From IMG/VR virus record IMGVR_UViG_3300037502_002031, positions 1 through 48,940 of that record: DNA of 48,940 nucleotides. One strand, 5' to 3'. This document shows positions 21,536 through 29,330 of the stretch, piece by piece (the stretch's first letter is position 1; every line of letters begins with the position of its first letter). The position numbers and the translations under genes are program-made. The notes under the pieces are model-generated. The model was not told the DNA's origin and searched no databases. It saw nothing but the letters and a program-made list of their open reading frames with translations. This DNA comes from a virus.

Positions 21536-21977
21536 GTCTTCGCTTGGTCGTTGGCTTTGACAGATACTCTTCTACTTCTGCAAGTGCCAGCAATTTGAAT
21601 GCGACATACAAATTGGATGATTTCTTTCCTTCTACATCTGACAGTATCTGTAGTAGTTGAGAGGCGGGGCGGGTGCCGACCATTTGGGCTAGGCGATTTA
21701 GGTCATTTTGAATATCTTTCTTCAAATATGAAAGCCGCCATAGACCATATCCTGAAATGTAGACTTGCGGATCTGTCAGGTCGCCTTCGGAGTAGTCCAG
21801 ATGGCGAGCGACCTTGCCGTTGATTTCCAAGGTTTTCTTTGTCTGTTCGTTGAGAGTTTCGTCAACTTGTAAGCCATCGAGAGGTGCTGGCGCCGCCTGC
21901 TGGTTGTTCGAGATGGGAAAAAGTTCATCGAACTTCAAGGTTGATAGGTTGAGTGTTCTTTGGATTCGGTCTAGCAT
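21513..21977 (-). CDS. Hypothetical protein, 154 aa
   Basis: Not recognised. Acidic/polar N-terminus, then helices (YGLWRLSYLKKDIQNDLNRL; YVAFKLLALAEVEEYL) and a basic end. The ATG at 21977 follows AGGTAGGAC; an in-frame upstream start at 22025 is possible. A CTAAATA box lies about 55 bp upstream, so it is probably a late gene. Confidence 0.75.
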   Translation of the reverse strand: MLDRIQRTLNLSTLKFDELFPISNNQQAAPAPLDGLQVDETLNEQTKKTLEINGKVARHLDYSEGDLTDPQVYISGYGLWRLSYLKKDIQNDLNRLAQMVGTRPASQLLQILSDVEGKKSSNLYVAFKLLALAEVEEYLSKPTTKRRLTQMKSK

Positions 21978-22032
21978 TTGTCCTACCTGCGCTCGCACGC
22001 ACGAGTGTGACTGATGAAAAGTCACGGCTTTC

Positions 22033-22039
22033 TATTTAG
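22033..22039 (-). promoter_or_regulatory. T4-type late promoter box before 21513-21977
   Basis: CTAAATAGAAAG on the minus strand, 56 bp before the ATG. Confidence 0.6.
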
Positions 22040-22140
22040 ATTCAAGGTTGATTCGTTGGGTTTGTGATGGGCGGAGGGCTGCCTGCCGGAGTTCCCGCGG
22101 CAACTTCGCACATTTTCAAACTTGGATTTGAATAAAAGAA

Positions 22141-22172
22141 AACCCCCCGCCCGAAGGCGAGGGGTGGTTGAA
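22141..22172 (-). terminator. Rho-independent terminator downstream of 22262-22567
   Basis: Minus-strand hairpin CCCCTCGCC-TTCG-GGCGGGGGG followed by TTTTCTTTT. Confidence 0.88.
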
Positions 22173-22186
22173 TCTACCGTTGCAGC

Positions 22187-22240
22187 GGGGGTCAGGAGAC
22201 TTTCACAGGAGACCCATCACAATGATTGCTCCTGACCCCC
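22187..22240. repeat. Perfect 12-bp inverted repeat with 30-nt loop
   Basis: GGGGGTCAGGAG (22187-22198) pairs with CTCCTGACCCCC (22229-22240). It lies between a gene end and a terminator; the loop contains AGGAG and an ATG on the plus strand. Could be an mRNA 3' stem or a protein site. Confidence 0.75.
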
Positions 22241-22261
22241 ACCGCACTAGATCGACAGGGT

Positions 22262-22567
22262 TCAGTACGAACCGCTGAAGATGTAGTCCAGGTAGTTCGG
22301 GTAGCCGTACCGGCGCAGCGAGTTGCGGCGGAAGGCGTTGCGGTCGGCGGTCTCAAGGATGAGAGCCTTGTGACCCCACGAATACTTGCGCTTCATGCCG
22401 TTGTCGAAGGTGACGGTGACGGTGCCGTTGTCCTCGTTGCGGACGATCTTCTCAACGAAGATGTTCGGCTCACCGTGCATCACGAACTCATCACCCTCCA
22501 TGAGGTTCTGAGCGGCAACGCGGCTGCGGCGAGTCTTGTTGGAACGGCTGGTAGCAGTAATGGGCAT
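22262..22567 (-). CDS. Hypothetical basic protein, 101 aa
   Basis: Not recognised. A Ser/Thr/Arg-rich N-terminus, a beta region (GDEFVMHGEPNIFVEKIV; GTVTVTFDNG) and an Arg/Tyr-rich C-terminus. The ATG at 22567 follows TAGGAG. Probably in one transcript with 22721-23014 from the promoter at 23044. Confidence 0.75.
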   Translation of the reverse strand: MPITATSRSNKTRRSRVAAQNLMEGDEFVMHGEPNIFVEKIVRNEDNGTVTVTFDNGMKRKYSWGHKALILETADRNAFRRNSLRRYGYPNYLDYIFSGSY

Positions 22568-22720
22568 AGTGAAATCTCCTAGGAGGATGCGCCTTGATCC
22601 ATCAAGCCCTGATGGGAGGCTGGTGAATGGAAACCAACATGGTTTCCGAAATCCTTCAAAGTGGTTTCCCACTTTGGAGGACGGTTGGGGCGTGACCCTC
22701 GCCCCGTAGGTTTCCCTCAC

Positions 22721-23014
22721 TCAAACCGCAGCGGCGGCGGGTTCGGTGGCAGGGGCGTGAGCCGCCTTCCACTCGTTGTACTTTGCCCACGGGAGGGAAT
22801 AGACGGCGCGGGAAACAGTAAAGGTGCCGCTGTTGGTGAGCCACGCGGGCCAGCGAATCACATAACCGAGCGGACCGGTCTGATTCGGCTGAAGGGAGTT
22901 CTTGAAATTCAAGAGATCGGTTCGCGTCACCGTGGCGGGCTGTCCGTGAACAGCCTCGTATGCGGCGAGGAAGTTAATCTGACGCTTGTTGAGGTTGATG
23001 TCGTTGATACTCAT
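22721..23014 (-). CDS. Stand-alone copy of the AAA+ protein's N-terminal domain
   Basis: 97 aa, no known function. Its pattern (FLAAYEAVHG, then RWPAWLTNS and YSLPWAKYNEW) parallels the first 60 residues of the neighbouring AAA+ protein (FLAAAYELTRG, IPAWFVND, YRVAWGKYRLP), so the two share a domain. Ala/Pro-rich tail. It may compete for or bridge the same partner (inference). Own sigma70-like promoter and a GGAGACAAC site. Confidence 0.8.
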   Translation of the reverse strand: MSINDINLNKRQINFLAAYEAVHGQPATVTRTDLLNFKNSLQPNQTGPLGYVIRWPAWLTNSGTFTVSRAVYSLPWAKYNEWKAAHAPATEPAAAAV

Positions 23015-23043
23015 TGGTTGTTGTCTCCGAAGAGGTTAGAGGA

Positions 23044-23071
23044 AGTATACCCGATTGTCAACGGTTGTCAA
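23044..23071 (-). promoter_or_regulatory. Sigma70-like promoter before 22721-23014
   Basis: -35 TTGACA (23071-23066), 16 bp, -10 TATACT (23049-23044). Confidence 0.85.
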
Positions 23072-23137
23072 TAGGGTATGGAAAATTATTTTGCAGGACA
23101 GGACGGGGGATTAGCCCGTCCCGTGGATTTCAATTTT

Positions 23138-24367
23138 TCAGAACGGCGCGGTGGTCGCCTTGGCGGTCTCCTGCTGCTGCGGGGCTGCACCCGCGTTGGC
23201 GGCATCGGGATCGGCGGGAGTAGCCTCCTCATCGATCTTCTTGTAGAGGGAGAGGAAGGCTTCCGCCGTCACATCGTCAAACCGCCCCACACCGTGGCGC
23301 ACGGCAGTCAGCCGATCACCGAAGATGCAGAACCCGTTGACAATCTGAACGAGGCGGCGGGTCGTGATGACCTCCTCGCTCACGCCCTCATCGTAGGACT
23401 TGCGGATGGCTTCCGCCCAACGGACGAGAGCGTCCGCGAACTTGTCATCCACGCAGCCCGAGGACTCCATGACCTTGGTGAGAATCTTCTTCTCAACCGC
23501 CGCCTTGGGGTACTCCTGCTTGAGCATGATGTTCACGCGCTCAAGGAAGGCATTGTTGAGAACTCGCGTTCCCGCGAACTTGCCCGTATCGTCACCGAGA
23601 CCCTTGGTGTTGCCCGTCAGGACAACGGTGAAGCCAGGCGCGGGACGGACCCACTTGCTGATCTTCTTCAGGTAGACGGGCTTGCCCTCAAGGACGGGCT
23701 GAAGGCACATGATCTTGTCCGAGCCAAGATCAACCTCGTCAAGCATCAGAACGCCGCCCCGCTCCATAGCGAGGGCAACCGGACCGTAGACGAACTTGGT
23801 CTCGCCGTTGATGAGGCGGAAGCCGCCCAACAGATCGTCCTCGCTCGTTTCGGGCGTGATGTTCACGCGGAAGTACTCGCGCTCAAGCATGGCGCAGACC
23901 TGTTCGGTCGTGAAGGTCTTGCCGTTACCTGACAGACCCCAAACATAGACGGGGAAGAATCGTCCGCTCTTCACGACATCGTAGATAATGTCGTGGTTGC
24001 CCCACGGGACATAGTTCGGATCGCGGGTCGGCACGGTCGCCTCGCCGCTCATCACCGCCAAGTCAAACGAGGACTGCGTGACGGGAGCCGATTCTGCCAT
24101 CGGCGGCGGGGTGACGGGAGCAGCAGCGACCGCAACGGGCGCAGGGCGCACCGTGACGGGCTTCGGATCGGTGGCAGCACCGTTGGCGGGGAGGCGATAC
24201 TTGCCCCATGCCACGCGGTACTTACGGTCGTTGACGAACCACGCGGGAATGGGCAAGCCAGCCCGCTCTGCGGCTTCAACAACCAATGGACGGGTGATCT
24301 CGCGGGAGCCTCGCGTCAACTCATACGCGGCGGCGAGGAACTTGGCTTTTGCTTCTGAACGCTTCAT
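23138..24367 (-). CDS. MoxR/CobS-type AAA+ ATPase
   Basis: 409 aa. Residues 1-60 are a small domain shared with the next gene; 61-115 a Pro/Ala linker; the AAA+ core follows with Walker A GLSGNGKT (144-151), Walker B VLMLDEVD (206-213), a sensor region VVLTGNTKG and a C-terminal helical lid. The nearest known group is CobS/MoxR, whose members work with a VWA-domain partner to remodel or insert metal into targets. CobS-like genes occur in T4-like cyanophages. The partner is encoded divergently at 24640. Cobalt chelation itself is not implied. Own promoter, GGAGACC site. Confidence 0.9.
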   Translation of the reverse strand: MKRSEAKAKFLAAAYELTRGSREITRPLVVEAAERAGLPIPAWFVNDRKYRVAWGKYRLPANGAATDPKPVTVRPAPVAVAAAPVTPPPMAESAPVTQSSFDLAVMSGEATVPTRDPNYVPWGNHDIIYDVVKSGRFFPVYVWGLSGNGKTFTTEQVCAMLEREYFRVNITPETSEDDLLGGFRLINGETKFVYGPVALAMERGGVLMLDEVDLGSDKIMCLQPVLEGKPVYLKKISKWVRPAPGFTVVLTGNTKGLGDDTGKFAGTRVLNNAFLERVNIMLKQEYPKAAVEKKILTKVMESSGCVDDKFADALVRWAEAIRKSYDEGVSEEVITTRRLVQIVNGFCIFGDRLTAVRHGVGRFDDVTAEAFLSLYKKIDEEATPADPDAANAGAAPQQQETAKATTAPF

Positions 24368-24394
24368 TGCGGTAGGGGTCTCCTTGACTTCTGA

Positions 24395-24423
24395 ATATTA
24401 CGCGATCCTTTCTGAAAATGCAA
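24395..24423 (-). promoter_or_regulatory. Sigma70-like promoter of the AAA+ gene
   Basis: -35 TTGCAT (24423-24418), 17 bp, -10 TAATAT (24400-24395). Confidence 0.75.
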
Positions 24424-24455
24424 GCCCCTTGACCGCACCAAATGCAGATTTTTTT

Positions 24456-24588
24456 AAGTCCAATAACTTTCACGCGGGTGCGCTCTACTATAGAGGGGCG
24501 GCTGCAAAGTCCGATAATCTTTAGGTATCCGATAACCTTAATTACAGAATACAATATCGTCTATTATTTGTTAAAGTCCGCATAACAC
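24456..24588. repeat. Four copies of an AGTCCRATAA-like motif between divergent promoters
   Basis: AAGTCCAATAACTTT (24456), AAGTCCGATAATCTTT (24507), TATCCGATAACCTT (24526) and AAAGTCCGCATAACAC (24573), plus the inverted repeat CTCTA-C-TATAGAG-like at 24483. Placement between the AAA+ and VWA promoters suggests regulator-binding sites. Confidence 0.5.
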
Positions 24589-24604
24589 GATTTGAAGCAT
24601 GGGC

Positions 24605-24633
24605 TTGCATTTGGGCGCGGGATACCGTATACT
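24605..24633 (+). promoter_or_regulatory. Sigma70-like promoter of the VWA gene
   Basis: -35 TTGCAT (24605-24610), 17 bp, -10 TATACT (24628-24633); the GTG start at 24640 is 6 bp later, so the mRNA is leaderless. Confidence 0.8.
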
Positions 24634-24639
24634 TGGGGC

Positions 24640-27057
24640 GTGACCCCTACTGCGACAAAGCCCGCTCCGAGTTTGAATCGCCGCCAAGTCGAATCCTTGT
24701 CGCTTGTTGCGCGACTCCTTGCGGCAGAGAACATCCGCGTTCAGCACCTTGCCAACGCCGCGACCGCCTCGTTCGATACGAAGTCGCGGACGCTTGTGCT
24801 TCCTGTTTGGAAGGCGATGAACGGCGACCTCTACGACATGCTGGTCGCGCACGAAGTGGCTCACGCCCTCTACTCGCCCAGCGGCGACACTTGGGTCGCT
24901 GACCTCATTCAGATGGTTGGCGAGAAAAACTTCAACAAGTTGAAGATGTATGTGAATGTCGTGGAAGATGCGCGTATTGAGCGCATGATGAAGGATCGCT
25001 ACGGCGGTCTCCGCTCCACCTTTGCCAAGGCTTACCGCGAACTGACGGTGACGAACCCGAAGTTGCTTGCCCTTGACCGTGATCTCAACGATCTGCCGCT
25101 GATTGACCGCGTGAACATCCACTACAAGGTTGGATTCGCGGTCACGGTTCCGTTCTCTGCCGAAGAGATGGCTCTTGTGAAGCGGGTCGCGGAGACCAAG
25201 ACTTGGGACGAAGTGGTTGCCCTTGCCAAGGAACTCTACGATCTCTCCAAGCAGCAGAAGCAGCAGAAGCAGGACGAGCAGAACGGCGGCGAGGATTCCT
25301 CCCCGCAGGGCAAGTCTGGCGGGGAGCAGGGCGAGGGCGAGGAATCGGAGATGACTTCTGGTTCCAACGATTCCGACAGCGAGGATGATTCCCCTGAGCG
25401 CGGCGAGACCGCTGACGAGGGCGAGAATCAGGACGCGGGTGAGTCCACCGAAGGCGGCGAGGAGTCCGATGAGGAAGCCGATGCCGATGGTGACGCTGCC
25501 ACGGGTGACGAGTCCGATGGCGAGAAGGGTGAGGAGACCGATGCCAAGAGCAAGGGCGGCTCCTCCACCAAGAACGATCAGAAGAGCAAGTCCGATAAGC
25601 CGCAGAAGAGCGAAGAGTCGGACGCTGAGGCTGACGAGTCGCTGACTGAAAAGGCAATTGAGGAACTCTCCAAGAAGAATCTTGAGAATTCCGATGTGGC
25701 TCACGCCAACTCGCAGAACACGGTCACGATGCCCGTCTTCAACACCGAAAGGGGCGTGGTCGATTTCAAGGAAGTGATCGAAGACCTCAAGATCATGGCT
25801 GACAAGGGCAACGGTTACGCCCTGTATCAGCAGTTCCTCGCCAAGAACAAGACCGCAGTCGCCGCCCTCGTTCAGGAGTTCATGCGCCGCAAGGCTGCTG
25901 ACGAAGCGCAGCGGACGCGGACTGCCGACACCGGCAGCATCGATCCGACCCGCCTGTGGGCTTACCGCGTGAGCGATGAGATCTTCGGCTCCTACGAGAC
26001 CAAGCGCGAAGGCAAGAATCACGGAATCGTCTTCCTCGTTGACTGGTCGGGTTCCATGAATGTGATTCTCAAGGAAACCGTTGAGCAACTCTGCTGCCTT
26101 GTGCAGTTCTGCGCGGCGGCGGGCATCCCCTGCGATGTCTACGCTTTCAGCAACGGGTATTTCAAGGATTACGACCGCGACTCCAAGTCTTACTGGTCGA
26201 ATCAGTCGGGTCAGGTTCGCCCCGATGCCGTGACGCTGATTCACTTCCTCACCGCCTCGGCGCGTCCCGCCCAACTCAAGACCGCGATGGCAGGTCTCCT
26301 CGCTTGGGCAAACAAGGGTTCGCAGGGCTACGGCTACTCGTTCGGCAAGAATTCCAAGAATCAGGTTGTCGATACCAAGTACACCCTGAACGGCACCCCG
26401 CTCAACGCCGCCCTCGCCGCCATGAACACCATCGTCCCGCAGTTCAAGGCTCGGACGGGGGTGCAGATCGTCAACCTCTGCGTCCTCACCGATGGGGACG
26501 CGACCGACCGCATCAACCTCACCTCCACCTCGGACGGCGGGACTACTGGTCTCCACCAACGCGAGGGCAACATCGGTTGGCGGCACGACTTCAGCAAGGT
26601 CACCCTTCAGGGCAAGCGGGCTGTGGTCGCCTACGAGGGACGCGAGGCTGACCTCCTGCGCTTCCTGCGGGTTGAGCAGGGCATCAACGCCCTTGGCTTC
26701 CGCATCGATTCCTCGCGCAGCCTGAGCAGCACCATCAAGTACATCTCCTCGGGAATCGCCAAGGATACCGAAGAGTACAAGCAAATGACCAAGATGGGCT
26801 ACGAGACCTACATCAAGACGAAGCAGAAGTTCCTGCGCGACAATGATTGGGTTTCGGGCAACGATTGGCACGGCTACACGGAGTGGTTCGGCGTGAGCAA
26901 CCTCAAGACCGATGAGACCGACTACCTCAACGATGTCGGCAGCGAGTCCACCAAGGCTGCACTCGCCAAGGCTCTGAGCGCAGAGATCGGAAAGTCCAAG
27001 GCTAGCCGTCCGCTGATGGCTCGGATCGCGCAGCGCGTGAGTGTGAGCGCGAAGTAA
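24640..27057 (+). CDS. CobT-like protein: zincin motif plus VWA domain
   Basis: 805 aa, GTG start fixed by the promoter. N-terminal domain with zinc-protease motif His71-Glu72-Val-Ala-His75 and a further acidic helix (VEDARIERM, about 104-112). Residues about 205-335 are a Glu/Asp/Ser-rich disordered linker. A von Willebrand A domain starts near 460 with the MIDAS D468-x-S470-x-S472 (DWSGSMN) and a later TDGDATD. This architecture is that of CobT/MoxR-associated VWA proteins. With the AAA+ protein it likely forms an ATP-driven remodelling or proteolytic machine; target unknown. The long antisense frame over this gene is a composition artefact. Confidence 0.9.
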   Translation: MTPTATKPAPSLNRRQVESLSLVARLLAAENIRVQHLANAATASFDTKSRTLVLPVWKAMNGDLYDMLVAHEVAHALYSPSGDTWVADLIQMVGEKNFNKLKMYVNVVEDARIERMMKDRYGGLRSTFAKAYRELTVTNPKLLALDRDLNDLPLIDRVNIHYKVGFAVTVPFSAEEMALVKRVAETKTWDEVVALAKELYDLSKQQKQQKQDEQNGGEDSSPQGKSGGEQGEGEESEMTSGSNDSDSEDDSPERGETADEGENQDAGESTEGGEESDEEADADGDAATGDESDGEKGEETDAKSKGGSSTKNDQKSKSDKPQKSEESDAEADESLTEKAIEELSKKNLENSDVAHANSQNTVTMPVFNTERGVVDFKEVIEDLKIMADKGNGYALYQQFLAKNKTAVAALVQEFMRRKAADEAQRTRTADTGSIDPTRLWAYRVSDEIFGSYETKREGKNHGIVFLVDWSGSMNVILKETVEQLCCLVQFCAAAGIPCDVYAFSNGYFKDYDRDSKSYWSNQSGQVRPDAVTLIHFLTASARPAQLKTAMAGLLAWANKGSQGYGYSFGKNSKNQVVDTKYTLNGTPLNAALAAMNTIVPQFKARTGVQIVNLCVLTDGDATDRINLTSTSDGGTTGLHQREGNIGWRHDFSKVTLQGKRAVVAYEGREADLLRFLRVEQGINALGFRIDSSRSLSSTIKYISSGIAKDTEEYKQMTKMGYETYIKTKQKFLRDNDWVSGNDWHGYTEWFGVSNLKTDETDYLNDVGSESTKAALAKALSAEIGKSKASRPLMARIAQRVSVSAK

Positions 27058-27162
27058 AAACAGGAGAATGCGAGTGAACTGAAAAAATTCTGTGAGTGCA
27101 AGAAAAATCCGACCGGAATTTCCAAAAAAGTTGACTCGGTAGGGTGAACGCTAACACAGACA

Positions 27163-27242
27163 CACTCCTACGCACTCCTCCACACTCCTCCCCTCTTCCG
27201 CCCTCTCCTCCACTCTACCCCACATTCCCCCACCCTTCCCCA
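27163..27242 (+). repeat. Eight degenerate 10-bp pyrimidine repeats
   Basis: Consecutive decamers CACTCCTACG, CACTCCTCCA, CACTCCTCCC, CTCTTCCGCC, CTCTCCTCCA, CTCTACCCCA, CATTCCCCCA, CCCTTCCCCA, with no G except two; the period is near one helical turn. Confidence 0.75.
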
Positions 27243-27318
27243 CGCGGGGCGCACATCGGGATTTCAACGAAGGATTTCCAAAAAACCTCATTCTGGCATT
27301 CCTGACAAGGTTTTTTGC

Positions 27319-27347
27319 TTGACACATCCTTCCCCTCTCCCTATACT
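27319..27347 (+). promoter_or_regulatory. Sigma70-like promoter before 27360-27713
   Basis: -35 TTGACA (27319-27324), 17 bp, -10 TATACT (27342-27347); ATG 12 bp later, no Shine-Dalgarno. Confidence 0.85.
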
Positions 27348-27359
27348 CTCTTTCAACCC

Positions 27360-27713
27360 ATGACCGATCCCACATCCATGCACAGACCGCTCTTTCGCTC
27401 ACGGATTGACTCTCCCACGATGAATGCCTATTCGTTTCAGAAGCATTCAACCCTGATCAGATTTTCAAATGGGTATGCCATCTCCATCGTCTATGGGTAT
27501 GCCATCTACAGCAGGGACATGAACGGGGATTCGTTTGCCAAGACCTTTGACCAAGACTTGGAAGTGAATTCCGCAAGTGCCGTAGAGGTCGCAATCTTCG
27601 ATCCAACAGGTGAGTTCATCAATTTCAAGGATGGGCAGCAAGCCAAGGCTTGTGTTCCTCCCGATGAACTAGCCGACATCATCGTGTGGGTCAAGAACCT
27701 GAAGAACCCCTGA
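27360..27713 (+). CDS. Hypothetical protein, 117 aa
   Basis: Not recognised. Beta-rich core (TLIRFSNGYAISIVYGYAIY), then SAVEVAIFDPTGEFINF and a terminal helix ELADIIVWVKNL. The first ATG at 27360 suits a near-leaderless mRNA; an internal ATG at 27420 (MNAYSFQKH) would start at the conserved-looking part. Confidence 0.75.
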   Translation: MTDPTSMHRPLFRSRIDSPTMNAYSFQKHSTLIRFSNGYAISIVYGYAIYSRDMNGDSFAKTFDQDLEVNSASAVEVAIFDPTGEFINFKDGQQAKACVPPDELADIIVWVKNLKNP

Positions 27714-27733
27714 AACTTTAAAAAGGAAACACC

Positions 27734-27958
27734 ATGAATTTTGAAAAGCCCAAGCCCCCGCAATCAATCATGCTCCTCGCCGCAGTCGCAGTCTTCATGC
27801 TCTACTGCCTCATCGTCTTCATCGGAGAAGCCCTGCTCTTCGGTGCATACCAATTCCTTCGGGATCGTGGATGGACATTCTGGGAGGCGACCATGATCGT
27901 GACCTCCGTGTTTGGCATCCTTGCAATTCCAACAATCGGCAGAAAGTTGCTGAAGTGA
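27734..27958 (+). CDS. Small membrane protein, 74 aa, two transmembrane helices
   Basis: Helices at about 12-38 (IMLLAAVAVFMLYCLIVFIG) and 53-68 (ATMIVTSVFGILAIPT). AAAAAGGAAAC site. Function unknown; expected in the inner membrane. Confidence 0.8.
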   Translation: MNFEKPKPPQSIMLLAAVAVFMLYCLIVFIGEALLFGAYQFLRDRGWTFWEATMIVTSVFGILAIPTIGRKLLK

Positions 27959-28383
27959 CCGCTGGTCTTTACCATGCCCTTGAGGAGAAGGACGGGAAAT
28001 GCCGTTTCGTCTTCTATGATCCCTTTGGTTGGAATCGTCAGTCGCAGTCGATGCAGGAACCGGATCCTGAATCCAGGATTTCAATTTCCCTTCAGATCGG
28101 TCAAGTCCTGAAAGATGCCAATCCAAACGGCATGATCTATGCATGGGCGGATGCGCCTTCGGATCGTTGGATGGTTGGATCTCCTTCGATTGCATCTCCT
28201 GAATTCCTTCGAATCTCCTCGGAGGGAGGATGGCAGTCCTTCACGCGAAAGAGCGCAAGGGTTCTTTGGGATTGGCTCATCAAGCAGGAATACAGAATCA
28301 TCGCCAAGGACCAGACAGTCGCACCGTATCCGCTCATGGGAAGGCGGTCGCGGCGAACCATGTTCGTGAATCCGACTCCCTGA
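27955..28383 (+). CDS. Hypothetical protein, 142 aa
   Basis: Not recognised. GTG start overlapping the previous stop (GTGA), so coupled. A globular pattern with FVFYDPFGWN, GMIYAWADAP and a basic terminus; ends at a strong terminator. Confidence 0.75.
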   Translation: MTAGLYHALEEKDGKCRFVFYDPFGWNRQSQSMQEPDPESRISISLQIGQVLKDANPNGMIYAWADAPSDRWMVGSPSIASPEFLRISSEGGWQSFTRKSARVLWDWLIKQEYRIIAKDQTVAPYPLMGRRSRRTMFVNPTP

Positions 28384-28410
28384 CCCATCACATCCAATCC
28401 CCCTGTTTCC

Positions 28411-28440
28411 GCAGCCCCCTCTTGCAGGGGGCTGCTTTTT
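28411..28440 (+). terminator. Rho-independent terminator
   Basis: GCAGCCCCC-TCTTGCA-GGGGGCTGC followed by TTTTTCC; ends the 27360-28383 unit. Confidence 0.92.
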
Positions 28441-28442
28441 CC

Positions 28443-28449
28443 ATAAATA
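28443..28449 (+). promoter_or_regulatory. T4-type late promoter box, leaderless arrangement
   Basis: CATAAATACTTTC then ATG at 28455; box directly abuts the preceding terminator's T-run. Confidence 0.8.
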
Positions 28450-28454
28450 CTTTC

Positions 28455-28745
28455 ATGGATGAACAAGAAGACCTCTCGGACAACACCGTCTTCCTCGCCC
28501 AAGACCTTTATACGAGGGAGTTCGTGGATGTTCCGATATGGGTGTTCTGGCGCATCTTTCGGCAGAAGGACATTCGTGACTATTACGGCAACGATGCCTA
28601 CACGCTGAACTGTGGATGGGTGGACATGGACAGGAGCAAGGTCTTTCAGCGTTTCGTTGAAACCAACGCAATCGTTGAGAAAAAGTTCAAGATGGCTGTC
28701 TGTGCCTTGGTCGCCGGTGAGACAGGCGACAACGAGCAGAACTGA
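28455..28745 (+). CDS. Hypothetical protein, 96 aa
   Basis: Not recognised. Acidic start MDEQEDLSD, then FVDVPIWVFWRIFRQKDIRD and a helical C-terminus. No Shine-Dalgarno; start set by the late box 5 bp upstream. Confidence 0.8.
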   Translation: MDEQEDLSDNTVFLAQDLYTREFVDVPIWVFWRIFRQKDIRDYYGNDAYTLNCGWVDMDRSKVFQRFVETNAIVEKKFKMAVCALVAGETGDNEQN

Positions 28746-28768
28746 ATTTCAAGAAAGGAATCCCCCCC

Positions 28769-28912
28769 GTGGGCAAGAGAAAAAGCAGAATCACCTACAT
28801 CATGGAATGCCCCGCAGGAAGGTACGAGTCGGGATGGTGGATCGGACTCGGATGGGCTATACTCTGCCATCGATGCTGGCACCTTTGGAAGCATCGGCGT
28901 TGGATGGATTGA
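28769..28912 (+). CDS. Short ORF, 47 aa
   Basis: GTG start behind AAGAAAGGAATCC. Basic N-terminus, Trp-rich hydrophobic middle (WWIGLGWAILC) and His/Trp/Arg-rich end. Fills the gap between two genes; coding status uncertain. Confidence 0.45.
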   Translation: MGKRKSRITYIMECPAGRYESGWWIGLGWAILCHRCWHLWKHRRWMD

Positions 28913-28938
28913 GATGGTCTGACCAAGGAGATTTCGTC

Positions 28939-29322
28939 ATGGAGAACTGCGAGGAACCCGTTCCTGAACGCATCTGCAACAAGTGCATGGTCATGAAGCC
29001 GATCACCGAATTCCACAAGGACAAGGGGCGGCGCGATCCGCTGAAGCGGCATCCCGTGTGCAGCAAGTGCCTGAAGAGGCACAACGAGGTGGTACGCAGG
29101 ATCAAGAAGACAGCACCCCCGAAGCCCACCGTCTGCGAGTGCTGCGGAAGGAATCCCGACACCGACACGACCATCAGGGGATGGGCGATGGATCACAACC
29201 ATGTCACGGAGGAGTTCCGTGGTTGGATATGCCAGACCTGCAACATCGGTCTTGGGCATTTCAAGGATTCTGTCGAAGGAATGATGAAGGGCATCGAATA
29301 TTTGAAAAGGACGGGGGGCTAG
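28939..29322 (+). CDS. Endonuclease VII-like (T4 gp49-type) Holliday-junction resolvase
   Basis: 127 aa. N-terminal zinc motif CNKCMVMKPITEF ... CSKC, a second Cys pair CECCG, then the nuclease core DHNHVTEEFRGWICQTCNIGL with catalytic Asp/His/Asn as in endonuclease VII. In T4 this enzyme resolves branched DNA before and during packaging. Slightly shorter than T4 gp49 (157 aa). AAGGAG site. Confidence 0.88.
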   Translation: MENCEEPVPERICNKCMVMKPITEFHKDKGRRDPLKRHPVCSKCLKRHNEVVRRIKKTAPPKPTVCECCGRNPDTDTTIRGWAMDHNHVTEEFRGWICQTCNIGLGHFKDSVEGMMKGIEYLKRTGG

Positions 29323-29330
29323 ATATTTCC

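Larger units (their letters stand above)
27058..27359. other. Non-coding region with pyrimidine-rich decamer array
   Basis: 302 bp without a credible gene: a weak promoter-like TTGACT at 27131 with a short spacer, the decamer array 27163-27242, a GCGGGGCGC stretch, then the promoter of the next gene. Confidence 0.6.

Noticed and set aside
21400-21540. CRISPR-like array in the CT-rich region
   Set aside because: Repeats are short, tandem and of variable length with no unique spacers.
23078-23932. 284-codon plus-strand frame
   Set aside because: Antisense of the AAA+ ATPase with clear Walker motifs.
24571-26871. 766-codon open frame on the minus strand, antisense to the VWA gene
   Set aside because: Composition (Leu/Val/Gly runs, no motifs) is what the antisense of a Glu/Asp/Ser/Lys-rich GC3-biased gene gives; the plus-strand gene has HEVAH, MIDAS and a promoter.
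23138-27057. Calling the pair a cobaltochelatase for vitamin B12 synthesis
   Set aside because: Only the CobS/CobT-like ATPase and VWA architecture is visible; there is no CobN and no B12 gene nearby.
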